From NCBI GenBank assembly GCA_015655975.1, contig DVEP01000043.1:1-48324 (forward strand): a stretch of DNA of 48,324 bases, written 5' to 3'. The DNA is from Eubacterium sp. (GTDB lineage Bacteria > Bacillota > Clostridia > Oscillospirales > Acutalibacteraceae). Below the pieces are notes generated by a model. That model was not told the origin of the DNA. It saw nothing but the letters and a program-made list of their open reading frames with translations, and made no database searches. Positions within the stretch are counted from its first letter, which is position 1. Each line of letters starts with the position of its first letter. Positions 1-7,164 of the stretch are shown here, one piece after another. The position numbers were made by a program, and so were the translations under genes.

Positions 1-23
1 ATATGTCTATATTCTCTTGGCAT
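1..23 (-). CDS. Transposase N-terminus (partial, runs off the window)
   Basis: The ATG lies at 23-21 and encodes MPREYRH before the window ends. A ribosome binding site AGGAGG lies 7-8 bases upstream, inside the right arm of a stem-loop. The second copy at 48305 starts MPRNYR, so the two products are homologous. Only seven residues are visible; the identification as a transposase rests on the duplicated, terminus-like upstream sequence. Confidence 0.5.
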
Positions 24-30
24 AACAAAA

Positions 31-64
31 CCTCCTATGATAGTTTTTATTCTACCATAGGAGG
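31..64 (-). promoter_or_regulatory. RBS-sequestering stem-loop of the left IS
   Basis: The arms are CCTCCTATGATAG (31-43) and CTACCATAGGAGG (52-64) around an 8-base loop. On the minus strand the distal arm contains the transposase ribosome binding site. The stem has one G-U pair in RNA. In the right-edge copy the equivalent stem uses CCCCC/GGGGG in place of CCTCC/GGAGG, a compensatory change. Such hairpins are known in other insertion sequences to block translation of read-through transcripts coming from outside the element. Confidence 0.7.
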
Positions 65-103
65 TCCATTTTTTCTATTGTCCATTTTTTACGGACTTGT
101 TCA

Positions 104-407
104 AAACACAACTCCTTTTTGTCTTTTTTGCAAAATAAACATTTCCGATACCCGTAGATGATTAAAAAATAAAAATACATTTCAAAAGAAAATTTTGGTT
201 GTTTTACACTTGTTTCTCACTTTAAACCGTCAATAAATAAAGTTAGGGATATTTTTTGTTCTTTAAGAGACAATTAAAATAAAAAATGTTGAATATTTGT
301 CATTTTTATTTTATAATGAAATTGACTTGTTTTAGACTGAAGACAATACTGTTTAAAATATTTCAAATTTAGCAGGCGTTAAAATTAAAATTATAAGGGG
401 AATTATT
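104..407. other. AT-rich intergenic region between IS end and the AIM24 gene
   Basis: No ORF or strong structure is visible. The only element to note is a weak promoter candidate, TTGACT (322-327) and AATACT (345-350) with a 17-base spacer, which would place a start site about 50 bases before the AIM24-family gene. No target-site duplication of the IS can be assigned because only one end is present. Confidence 0.45.
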
Positions 408-1166
408 ATGTTTAAAATCAACAATTTTACAAACAACGACGATGTGAACATTATAGACCAAAAAGGCGCTTTCAGTGTAATTGAGTACAAAAGAGACCTG
501 AGCGTAACTCCCGACAGTGCCGTTACTGCTTACTTTTGCAGTGAAATGAATGTCAGAAGGCGACAGGTTGTGTGCAATGTCAGTCAGTCGAACATCACTT
601 TGCAGGCGGGCGCAATGCAGTGGATGGCAGGCGATGTCAAGGCAACAACGGGTATAAAAGGCGTCGGCGACTTTTTCGGCAAGGCTTTGAGAAGTCAGGT
701 TACAAACGAGTCTGCGATTAAACCTGAATATACGGGTAACGGAATGCTTGTTTTGGAGCCTACATTTAAGCATATCATTCTTTTGGACCTTGACGAATGG
801 AACAATTCTCTTGTTCTTGACGACGGTCTTTTCCTTGCATGCGAGGCAAATATCAAACACAAAACGGTAATGCGCTCAAACTTTTCATCTGCTGTAGCAG
901 GCAACGAGGGTCTTTTCAATCTCGGTCTTGTCGGCAAAGGCATAGTTTGTCTTGAAAGCGAGTGCCCGAAAGAAGAACTTATTGAAATTGAACTTCAAAA
1001 CGATGTTTTAAAAGTTGACGGAAATATGGCTGTGGCTTGGAGCGGAAGTCTTGACTTCACTGTTGAAAGGTCTGGCAAATCACTCATAGGTTCTGCTGCG
1101 TCGGGTGAAGGTCTTGTAAATGTTTACAGAGGTACGGGCAAAGTTTTGCTTGCTCCTGTAAGATGA
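408..1166 (+). CDS. AIM24-family protein (DUF124/TIGR00266-like)
   Basis: A 252-residue soluble protein. It has no signal peptide or membrane segment and consists of beta-rich, glycine-containing repeats such as GNGMLVLEPT, GLFNLGLVGKGIVCLES and GLVNVYRGTGKVLLAP, the pattern of the AIM24 family of beta-barrel/biofactor-type proteins. Bacterial members have no settled biochemical role; the eukaryotic namesake affects mitochondrial inner membrane organisation. The start is supported by AAGGGG about 9 bases upstream. The gene stands alone, followed by a strong hairpin terminator, so the neighbours give no hint of its job. Confidence 0.8.
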   Translation: MFKINNFTNNDDVNIIDQKGAFSVIEYKRDLSVTPDSAVTAYFCSEMNVRRRQVVCNVSQSNITLQAGAMQWMAGDVKATTGIKGVGDFFGKALRSQVTNESAIKPEYTGNGMLVLEPTFKHIILLDLDEWNNSLVLDDGLFLACEANIKHKTVMRSNFSSAVAGNEGLFNLGLVGKGIVCLESECPKEELIEIELQNDVLKVDGNMAVAWSGSLDFTVERSGKSLIGSAASGEGLVNVYRGTGKVLLAPVR

Positions 1167-1284
1167 TTTTGTAAATGTTTCAGCAAAATAAAGATAATGA
1201 AAATGAATATTTGCCGAGTTTTTTTAAATTGTGTTTGAAATGATTTTTTCGGCAGATACAATTTGATTTAAAAATGTTTAAAAT

Positions 1285-1352
1285 AAAACGACGACAATGT
1301 CAAAAATTATCGGGGATTTTTCCGAATTTTTAACATTTGCCGTCGTTTTTTT
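1285..1352. terminator. Long-stem bidirectional terminator
   Basis: AAAACGACG pairs with CGTCGTTTT and the stem continues inward with CAATGT/ACATTTG and AAAAAT/ATTTTT pairings. A T-run follows on the plus strand and an A-run precedes it, so it can end both the AIM24-family gene and transcripts from sleB. Confidence 0.8.
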
Positions 1353-1480
1353 CATAAAATACTGTATTCGTTTTTGTAATTTTTTTAAAATCTGAATTAA
1401 AATTGTAATTAATTAGTTTCAAAACCGAAATAAATTACTTTTTGTAAATTTATTATACTAATTAAAATAGAATTATTTTA

Positions 1481-2200
1481 TTAAATACAGAATTTGTGGT
1501 TTCCGATTACTTTAATAACTTTTCTTGAGTGCATAAAAGCGTCGCTTGTCTTAGACGCGTTGAAATAGTAAACTGCGCCGCCGCTCGGGTCCCAGCCGTT
1601 GATTGCGTCGCGAGCCGCTTTTTTTGAACTTTCCGCAACGGGCTTGTACCAGTTGCTGTCGGTAACGCAGGAAAAAGCGCCTTTTTGGTAAACTACTCCG
1701 CTGATTGAGTCAGGAAATGACGGGTGCTTTACCCTGTTTAAAATGACTGCTCCGACTGCCACCTGTCCCTCGTAACTTTCGCCTCTTGCTTCTGCCGAAA
1801 TAACTTTTGCAAGCAGTTCAATGTCTTCGTTTGAATATTGTGAGTTGCTCGACGAAGACGAACTTCCGCCGCCGAGTCCGAGATATAGAAGTGTTTTCTT
1901 TCCGGCTATTCCGTCTGCGGTAATTCCTACGCTTTTTTGAAAATTTATTACCGCCGTTTTTGTCTGCACTCCGTAAATTCCGTCTGTTTTTCCTTTATAA
2001 AAGCCCAAAGAAGCAAGTTTTTTTTGAATTTCTTTTACTTCGCTGCCTGTTGAACCCATTTTTGACAATGCGTATGTTGACTGTTCTTTTGCCGAAATAT
2101 TTTGTGTGTAGAGAACTGCTCCGCCTAAAACAAGGCTTAGTGCAAGCACAAAAATGACAAGTTTTTTGACAAAAAGTTTTAAAATATCTAAAGTTTTCAT
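1481..2200 (-). CDS. sleB: Spore cortex-lytic hydrolase SleB
   Basis: The 239-residue product has an N-terminal membrane/signal segment (about 13-31), a PG_binding_1 peptidoglycan-binding domain (about 48-108, with LASLGFYKGKTDGIYG), a Ser-rich linker (113-120) and a C-terminal Hydrolase_2 domain (about 124-239). The catalytic Glu of ISAEARGE is residue 137. SleB-type enzymes are lytic transglycosylases that break down muramic-lactam cortex peptidoglycan during germination, so the gene implies an endospore former. The RBS AGGAGGG lies at 2209-2215, overlapping the end of the preceding small gene, which suggests co-transcription. No ypeB, the usual partner, is next to it. Confidence 0.88.
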   Translation of the reverse strand: MKTLDILKLFVKKLVIFVLALSLVLGGAVLYTQNISAKEQSTYALSKMGSTGSEVKEIQKKLASLGFYKGKTDGIYGVQTKTAVINFQKSVGITADGIAGKKTLLYLGLGGGSSSSSSNSQYSNEDIELLAKVISAEARGESYEGQVAVGAVILNRVKHPSFPDSISGVVYQKGAFSCVTDSNWYKPVAESSKKAARDAINGWDPSGGAVYYFNASKTSDAFMHSRKVIKVIGNHKFCI

Positions 2201-2214
2201 TTGTTTTTACCCTC

Positions 2215-2481
2215 CTAAATCAAAAAGAAAAGCATTGCCGAAATGCTTGCTCCTGCGCCCAAACCGAGAACAATTTGCATCGCTTCTTTTAAGATTTGTT
2301 TTTTTGTTTTTTTGAAAGGCGGCAAAGAAGATGCGCTTTCGGAGTATTTTTCAGCCTCGTTTTTCAGGTTTTCATATTTCTCATTTTCGTGCTCGGGAGA
2401 AACAAAAAAAATTACTTTTTCAAAGTATGGGTTGCCTGTATCGGTAACTTCAAGCACATGTTTATTGGAGCCTTTAATCAT
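2215..2481 (-). CDS. Small conserved membrane protein upstream of sleB
   Basis: Encodes 88 residues: a polar N-terminal part (MIKGSNKHVLEVTDTGNPYF) and one C-terminal membrane span (about 68-87, LGLGAGASISAMLFFLI) reached after a basic stretch. It looks tail-anchored, with most of the protein in the cytoplasm or forespore. I do not recognise a named family. A good RBS (AAAGGA) sits 8-9 bases before the ATG. Its stop lies 15 bases from the sleB start with the sleB RBS between them, so the two are probably one transcript and this protein may take part in spore germination or cortex handling (inference). Confidence 0.7.
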   Translation of the reverse strand: MIKGSNKHVLEVTDTGNPYFEKVIFFVSPEHENEKYENLKNEAEKYSESASSLPPFKKTKKQILKEAMQIVLGLGAGASISAMLFFLI

Positions 2482-2675
2482 TTTTCGAGTCCTTTCATAA
2501 GGTAAGGAGAGCTGAATTTCGTACGGTTTGAAACGGCATATTGTGTTCTGCTCTGCTCACTTTAATTTAATTTTTCATTTTTATTATTGATTTCAATAGT
2601 AAAATTTATACATAAAATATAAATGTAAAATTTGGTCATTATTTTCAAAAAAAAGACTTGACAATAAAATAATAT

Positions 2676-2686
2676 TACAGACTGTA
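2676..2686. repeat. Palindrome TACAGACTGTA
   Basis: Five-base arms around a single central base, directly before TATAAT (2685-2690). TTGACA occurs at 2658-2663, but the 21-base gap to TATAAT is too long for a normal sigma-A promoter. It could be an operator over an imperfect promoter; no regulator can be named. Confidence 0.35.
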
Positions 2687-2721
2687 TAATAGCCTTTCCA
2701 TAGGAAAACTTGTTTAATTTC

Positions 2722-2853
2722 TGTGGAAAACTATGTGGAAAATGTTGAAAACTTTTTGCAAAGTAGCATAAAACGGTCGTTTTTTACTGTTGAAAAGTTT
2801 TAAACAGGTAAAAATGAGGTCAATTTTCCTAACTTTACACATAGTTTTCAACA
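2722..2853. promoter_or_regulatory. Cluster of DnaA-box-like 9-mers
   Basis: Five sites resemble the DnaA box TTATCCACA. TGTGGAAAA at 2722-2730 and 2734-2742 are exact matches to TTWTNCACA on the minus strand. TGTTGAAAA at 2743-2751 and 2788-2796, and TTTTCAACA at 2845-2853, are near matches. A 12-base inverted repeat, GAAAACTATGTG (2726-2737) and CACATAGTTTTC (2838-2849), frames the cluster. No dnaA, dnaN, rpmH or parAB lies nearby, so this is unlikely to be oriC itself and could be a DnaA titration or regulatory cluster. The surrounding gap 2482-2957 holds no gene. Confidence 0.4.
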
Positions 2854-2927
2854 ATTTGAAAAATACACAGTGAAAAATTAATTTTGTTTAAATTGCTGTT
2901 TTTGGTCTTTTACGCTTGACAAAAATA

Positions 2928-2936
2928 TGTTAAAAT
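2928..2936 (+). promoter_or_regulatory. Extended -10 promoter of the glycosylase gene
   Basis: TGT followed by TAAAAT forms an extended -10 element, which can work without a good -35. A nearby TTGACA (2916-2921) is too close to serve as its -35. Confidence 0.4.
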
Positions 2937-2966
2937 AAGTCGAATAAAATATAAGGAATGTTAGTT

Positions 2967-3785
2967 ATGACTTACGAAGTGATAAACAACAGAATAGAAG
3001 TACGCAGAGTAAAGTGTCTTGACCTGGAACTTACGCTTGACTGCGGACAGGCTTTCAGGTGGAAAAAGTGTTCGGACAACTCTTTTGTCGGCTGCGCAAC
3101 CGATAAGCCTCTCAAAGTGAGTGAAAAAAACGGTACATATATTTTTGAATGGTGCAGTGAAGATGACTTTTTAAATTTTTGGGTAAACTATTTTGATTTG
3201 AATACCGACTATGCAAAAATTTGCGAAAGTTTAAAACAGGACAATTTGCTTTCCAAAACAATCGACGAATATTACGGCATACGCATTTTAAAACAAAATT
3301 CTTTTGAGGCGTTGTTCAGTTTTGTCATCAGTCAGCAGAATAATATAAAAAGGATAAAACTAATCATTGAAAAAATTTGTCAAAAATATGGGAAAGATTT
3401 GGGACACGGCATTTTTTCCTTCCCAAGTGTTGAAATTTTGGCAAAATGTACGGAACAGGACTTTGCCGAACTCGGCTGCGGGTATCGTTCAAAGTATCTT
3501 TACCGTTTGTGCCAGGGTGTTTACAGCGGTGAAATTGATTTAGATTATATAGCCTCGCTTCCGTACGAAGACGCAAAAAAAGAACTTTTAAAAATTTTCG
3601 GCGTCGGTGTAAAAGTCGCAGACTGTACTTTGCTTTTCGGCTTTGGCTTTTTGAACGCTTTTCCGATAGATGTCTGGATGAAAAGGGCTATGGAATACTA
3701 TCCCGACGGTCTGCCGAAGTGTTTTGAGGGCTACGAGGGCATTGCCCAGCAGTATCTTTTCCATTGGGCAAGAAACAATCTTTAA
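2967..3785 (+). CDS. ogg: OGG1-type 8-oxoguanine DNA glycosylase/AP lyase
   Basis: A 272-residue base-excision repair enzyme. The N-terminal domain carries GQAFRW (27-32), a hallmark of OGG1 proteins. The helix-hairpin-helix-GPD domain follows (about 110-260): SFVISQQNN, then FGVGVKVADC with the catalytic Lys at 216, and FPIDVW with the catalytic Asp at 235. The length fits the bacterial OGG1 family. An upstream in-frame ATG at 2958 is directly adjacent to AAGGA (2953-2957) and cannot be read with it; the ATG at 2967 sits 9 bases from it and is preferred. It would remove 8-oxoG from DNA and cut the resulting abasic strand. Confidence 0.88.
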   Translation: MTYEVINNRIEVRRVKCLDLELTLDCGQAFRWKKCSDNSFVGCATDKPLKVSEKNGTYIFEWCSEDDFLNFWVNYFDLNTDYAKICESLKQDNLLSKTIDEYYGIRILKQNSFEALFSFVISQQNNIKRIKLIIEKICQKYGKDLGHGIFSFPSVEILAKCTEQDFAELGCGYRSKYLYRLCQGVYSGEIDLDYIASLPYEDAKKELLKIFGVGVKVADCTLLFGFGFLNAFPIDVWMKRAMEYYPDGLPKCFEGYEGIAQQYLFHWARNNL

Positions 3786-3805
3786 AATGTTAAAAACAGA
3801 TTTAA

Positions 3806-3844
3806 AAATCGGTTTTACAAAAAAATACAGTTGTTAACCGATTT
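3806..3844. repeat. Inverted repeat between ogg and rsmE
   Basis: AAATCGGTT (3806-3814) and AACCGATTT (3836-3844) can form a 9-bp stem with a 21-base loop. No T-run follows, so it is at best a weak terminator or a leader structure of rsmE. Confidence 0.4.
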
Positions 3845-3901
3845 GGATTATCTGATAAGTAAAAAATTATTTGAAATTAAAAAATATTTATAGGTGTTTT
3901 T

Positions 3902-4618
3902 ATGCAAAAATTGTTTGTAGAAGAAGTTTGCGGGGACGAAATAGTTTTGAGTGAGGAACAGTCAAGGCACATTGCGAAAAGTCTCAGAATGAAAAAGGGC
4001 GATATGCTGACTGTCTGCAACAGCAAAGGCAGTGATTTCGGCTGTATCATTGAAGAGATAACGCCGTCTGTTGTGCTGAAAGTCTGCTACGAGCAGGCAA
4101 GCGACAGTGAGCCAACTGTTAAAGTGCATTTGTATCAGTGTCTGCCGAAAGGCGACAAGTTTGACGGTGTTGTCAAAAAGTGTACGGAACTCGGCGCATA
4201 TTGTTTTACGCCTGTTTTGAGTAAAAGGTGCGTGAGCCGTCCCGACAAAAAAAGCCTTTTGAAAAAAATTCAAAGATACAACAAAATTTCTCTTGAGGCG
4301 TCTCAGCAAAGCGGTCGGGGTATTGTTCCCGTTGTAAACGAATGCAGAGATTTTAAAGACGCCGTTTTAAATTGCAGTGAAGATGTAAAAATCATTTTCT
4401 ATGAGGGAGGCGGCGAACGACTTTGCAAACTTGTGGAAAAAGATACAAAAAGCGTTGCGGTTTTCATAGGTTCGGAGGGCGGTTTTGAAAAAGACGAGGT
4501 CAATTTTGCAGTCGAACACGGTTTTGTGAACGCCACTCTCGGCAAGCGAATTTTAAGGACCGAAACGGCTCCCGTCTGCGCCGTAAGCGTCATAATGAGC
4601 CTGACGGATAATATTTAA
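3902..4618 (+). CDS. rsmE: 16S rRNA (uracil-1498-N3)-methyltransferase RsmE
   Basis: The product has 238 residues, the usual size for RsmE. It has an N-terminal PUA-like RNA-binding domain (SRHIAKSLRMKKGD, 21-34) and a C-terminal SPOUT methyltransferase domain whose knot motifs GSEGGF (190-195) and LGKRILRTETA (213-223) bind S-adenosylmethionine. It methylates U1498 in the decoding region of the small ribosomal subunit. The RBS is AGGTG, 7-8 bases before the ATG. In many Firmicutes rsmE sits next to prmA and dnaJ; that linkage is not kept here. Confidence 0.93.
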   Translation: MQKLFVEEVCGDEIVLSEEQSRHIAKSLRMKKGDMLTVCNSKGSDFGCIIEEITPSVVLKVCYEQASDSEPTVKVHLYQCLPKGDKFDGVVKKCTELGAYCFTPVLSKRCVSRPDKKSLLKKIQRYNKISLEASQQSGRGIVPVVNECRDFKDAVLNCSEDVKIIFYEGGGERLCKLVEKDTKSVAVFIGSEGGFEKDEVNFAVEHGFVNATLGKRILRTETAPVCAVSVIMSLTDNI

Positions 4619-4697
4619 ATGAATTTGATTTTGTAATTATTTTGCCGTAAAATTGAAGTTTTTGTAATCATTTTTAATTTTTATTAATAATTTTTTG

Positions 4698-4727
4698 TTT
4701 GCAAAATTTGTCGGAATAATATATAAT
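4698..4727 (+). promoter_or_regulatory. Sigma-A promoter of the first LCP gene
   Basis: TTTGCA (4698-4703) and TATAAT (4722-4727) with an 18-base spacer, about 33 bases before the TTG start. Confidence 0.6.
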
Positions 4728-4759
4728 AAACGGTATATTGTTAAAAAGGAGTGTTATTT

Positions 4760-6472
4760 TTGGCAAAAGACCCATTTGATATTGATGAAATACTTTCGGA
4801 AATACACCAAAGAAAAGCTCGCGAAAATAATAAATCTGACGATAACGGCAGTTTTAATATAGATAAAAAAAGTGAAAATAAAGATGTTGCAGAAGATGTG
4901 AAAAACGAACTTCTTGCAAGAGCAAATGCCGAAAAAGAGGCAAAAAGAAAATTGCGTGAGGCTCACGCTGAAGAAGAGCGTAAAAAAGGCGAAGAGGAAA
5001 AGCAAAGAATTGCAGAGGAAAAAGTTCGTCAGGCTCGTGAAATGGCAAAAATTCAGGAAGAAGAGCAAAAGAAAAAAGAGGCAGAACGCCGTCAAATGCT
5101 TCAGGAACGCCGTCTTGCAGCGGAAAAAGCGCAGAAAGAGGCGCTCGAAAGAGCACAAAAAGCACAGGATGAACAAAGTCTGTATGTAGATGAGCAGATG
5201 TTTCAAAAAAATGTTTCTGAAAATGAAAACCGTAAAAGAAAAAAAGGAAAAAATAAAAAAAGAAAGAATTCCGACGATATGGTAGATATCAATTCTTTCA
5301 GCGACGAAAAGCCTCGTTTCAGACAGACTAAAAAGGGCAAAATCGTCATTTCCGTCATTTGTGTAATTCTTGCAGTTCTCATAGCAGTCGGCGTCGGCGC
5401 TTGGGCAACAGTAAACAGTAAACTCAACAAAATTACAAACGACGGCGGTACAAAAGCAAACTCTGTCGAAGAGTACACGGGTATGGACAAGCTCGTTGAA
5501 AAGAACTTTGACAAAATGATTTACGAAAACGGCAATGTTTCGAGCCTTAAAAATATGGTTAAAAGCTGGTACGAAAACGGCGAACCTGTAAGTTCAAGCA
5601 GAGTGTTAAATGTTCTTCTTGTCGGCGAAGACTCGGAGGGCGACCTTGATTCTGAAACGAGAGCAGACTCGGCAATCATTGCAAGTGTAAATATTGATAC
5701 GAAAAAAATCACACTCACTTCCGTTTTGCGTGATTCCTATGCGTATTGGAAAACAGAAGACGGTGAAGGTTCATTCGGAAAAATCAACGGCGCAACTTCA
5801 ACAAGTGGTATGGACAGCTATATTGAAACTGTTGAAAGACTTTACAAAATCAATATTGACAACTATGTTCGTGTGAACTTCACTTCTTTTGAAAAAATCA
5901 TTGACAAACTCGGCGGAGTTACAATCAATATGTCAAAAGCGGAAGTAAATGAAATCAACAGTCATCCTAAAAGGTATAATAATCCCGATAAGATTGTTCC
6001 GTCGGGCAAATACACATACAACGAGGAAGACGGAAGATATACAACTCCTATTAAGTTGAACGGCGCTCAGGCGCTTGCATATTGCAGAATCAGAAAAATT
6101 GACGGCGACGATGTTCGCGCAAACCGTCAAAAAACCGTATTGATGACAGTTTTCAAAAGTTTGGAGCAGTCAACAATCACAACTTTCCTTTCTGCCGTAA
6201 ATACATTTTCAGACTATGTAAGAACGGGTTACAGCCCGAAAGAAATCGTTTCTCTCGGCAAGTACGCGCTTTCAAACGGCTGGCTTAACTATGAAATTGA
6301 GGCAAACACCGTTCCTTGTGAAGAGTGCAGAAAAGGCGGAACTTTCAATAATACTTGGATGTGGAAAGTGGACTATCCTAAATGTGCGTATGAACTTCAA
6401 ATGAAACTTTACGGCAAGTCAAACATCACTCTTGCAGAGGACAGACCGAAGTTTGACAAACTTGCATTTTAA
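4760..6472 (+). CDS. LytR-CpsA-Psr (LCP) family cell-wall ligase with long charged N-terminus
   Basis: The 570-residue protein has a cytoplasmic N-terminal region of about 190 residues that is Lys/Glu/Arg-rich and predicted coiled coil (about 45-145), one membrane span (about 196-217), and an extracytoplasmic LCP domain (about 280-500, with LLVGEDSEG, RADSAI, SVLRDSY and the RANRQKTVL motif). LCP proteins transfer undecaprenyl-linked glycopolymers onto peptidoglycan. The GTG at 4751 abuts the RBS (AAAAGGA) and is unusable, so the TTG at 4760, 8 bases from it, is chosen. The long basic/acidic coil is atypical for LCP proteins, whose cytoplasmic part is usually short. Confidence 0.88.
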   Translation: MAKDPFDIDEILSEIHQRKARENNKSDDNGSFNIDKKSENKDVAEDVKNELLARANAEKEAKRKLREAHAEEERKKGEEEKQRIAEEKVRQAREMAKIQEEEQKKKEAERRQMLQERRLAAEKAQKEALERAQKAQDEQSLYVDEQMFQKNVSENENRKRKKGKNKKRKNSDDMVDINSFSDEKPRFRQTKKGKIVISVICVILAVLIAVGVGAWATVNSKLNKITNDGGTKANSVEEYTGMDKLVEKNFDKMIYENGNVSSLKNMVKSWYENGEPVSSSRVLNVLLVGEDSEGDLDSETRADSAIIASVNIDTKKITLTSVLRDSYAYWKTEDGEGSFGKINGATSTSGMDSYIETVERLYKINIDNYVRVNFTSFEKIIDKLGGVTINMSKAEVNEINSHPKRYNNPDKIVPSGKYTYNEEDGRYTTPIKLNGAQALAYCRIRKIDGDDVRANRQKTVLMTVFKSLEQSTITTFLSAVNTFSDYVRTGYSPKEIVSLGKYALSNGWLNYEIEANTVPCEECRKGGTFNNTWMWKVDYPKCAYELQMKLYGKSNITLAEDRPKFDKLAF

Positions 6473-6496
6473 CAAATATAATTTTAAAAAAATAAC

Positions 6497-6533
6497 AAAA
6501 AACCACCTGAATTTTAAAGTTCAGGTGGTTTTT
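6497..6533. terminator. Bidirectional terminator
   Basis: ACCACCTGAA and TTCAGGTGGT form a 10-bp stem with an 8-base loop, flanked by A- and T-runs. It separates the convergent LCP and kinase-like genes. Confidence 0.9.
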
Positions 6534-6549
6534 AACATTTTTAAAATTT

Positions 6550-7164
6550 TCAGTCAATGAATCCTCTTATTTTGAGATATTCGCAAATAAGGTCAACGGT
6601 TTTGTCAACTCCGAGTTTTGTCATATCTATATTGAGATCGTAAATATCGCCCGAGCCCCACTTGTCAGGCGAACGGAAGTTGTGAAACTGCGCTCTTTTT
6701 TTGTCTGTTTTTACAATCTTGTCTTTGCTTTCTTTTTCGGAAACACCGTAAATTTCCGTTACTCTTTTAATTCTGTAATCAAGGTCGGCGTGTAAAAAGA
6801 CGGTAACAAGGTCGTCTCTGCCTTTGAGAATATAGTCGGAACATCTTCCGACTATGATACAACTTGACTCGTCTGCGACTTTTTGAATTGTTTCGGCAGT
6901 GAACTGAAAGATTTTTTCATCAATCGGCAGTTGGTTAGCCATTGCGAGCGGAAAACCCTCGGTAACAATGGAGTAGAGAAAACTTTTCGTCGGTTTTTCG
7001 TCGTAGTGCGCTATCACATTTTCGTCGAGTCCGTACTCTTTTGCCGAGCTGGCAATCAGTTCTTTGTCGTAGTATTTCACGCCGAGTTTTTCGGCAAGTT
7101 TTGTGCCTGTTTCGTGTGCTCCGCAGCCGAATTGACGGCTGATTGTAAGAACAAATTTTTTCAT
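6550..7164 (-). CDS. Cytidylate-kinase-like family protein
   Basis: The 204 residues match the Cytidylate_kin2 type of P-loop protein: the start ISRQFGCGAHETGTKLAEKL replaces the classical P-loop, followed by YYDKELI, a central CIIVGRCSDYIL and LHADLDYRIKRV. It is probably a cytosolic nucleoside monophosphate kinase-like protein, but members of this group are not proven CMP kinases and the chromosomal cmk is usually separate. It starts within the last four bases (ATGA) of the YoaK-type gene, so the two are translationally coupled. Confidence 0.75.
   Translation of the reverse strand: MKKFVLTISRQFGCGAHETGTKLAEKLGVKYYDKELIASSAKEYGLDENVIAHYDEKPTKSFLYSIVTEGFPLAMANQLPIDEKIFQFTAETIQKVADESSCIIVGRCSDYILKGRDDLVTVFLHADLDYRIKRVTEIYGVSEKESKDKIVKTDKKRAQFHNFRSPDKWGSGDIYDLNIDMTKLGVDKTVDLICEYLKIRGFID

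Larger units (their letters stand above)
1..103 (-). mobile_element. Left-edge insertion sequence, 5' terminal part (probably IS3-like)
   Basis: Read on the minus strand, this begins with TGAACAAGTCCG at 103, carries a 13-bp stem-loop and ends in a transposase start codon. The first 35 bases are identical to those at the right edge (48221-48255), after which the two copies diverge, so these are two related but different element copies facing outward. The TG terminus and the short MPR-Y-R N-terminus fit IS3-family OrfA proteins of Clostridia, but only about 100 bases are visible, so the family is an inference. Confidence 0.65.

Noticed and set aside
369..860. Long minus-strand open frame opposite the AIM24-family gene
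   Set aside because: It mirrors the coding frame of a gene with a good RBS, is Cys/His-rich without family resemblance and lacks an RBS; many such antisense frames occur opposite other genes here.
2482..2957. This gap as the chromosomal origin oriC
   Set aside because: It has DnaA-box-like sites, but dnaA, dnaN, rpmH, rnpA, yidC and parAB, which surround Firmicutes origins, are absent from both sides.
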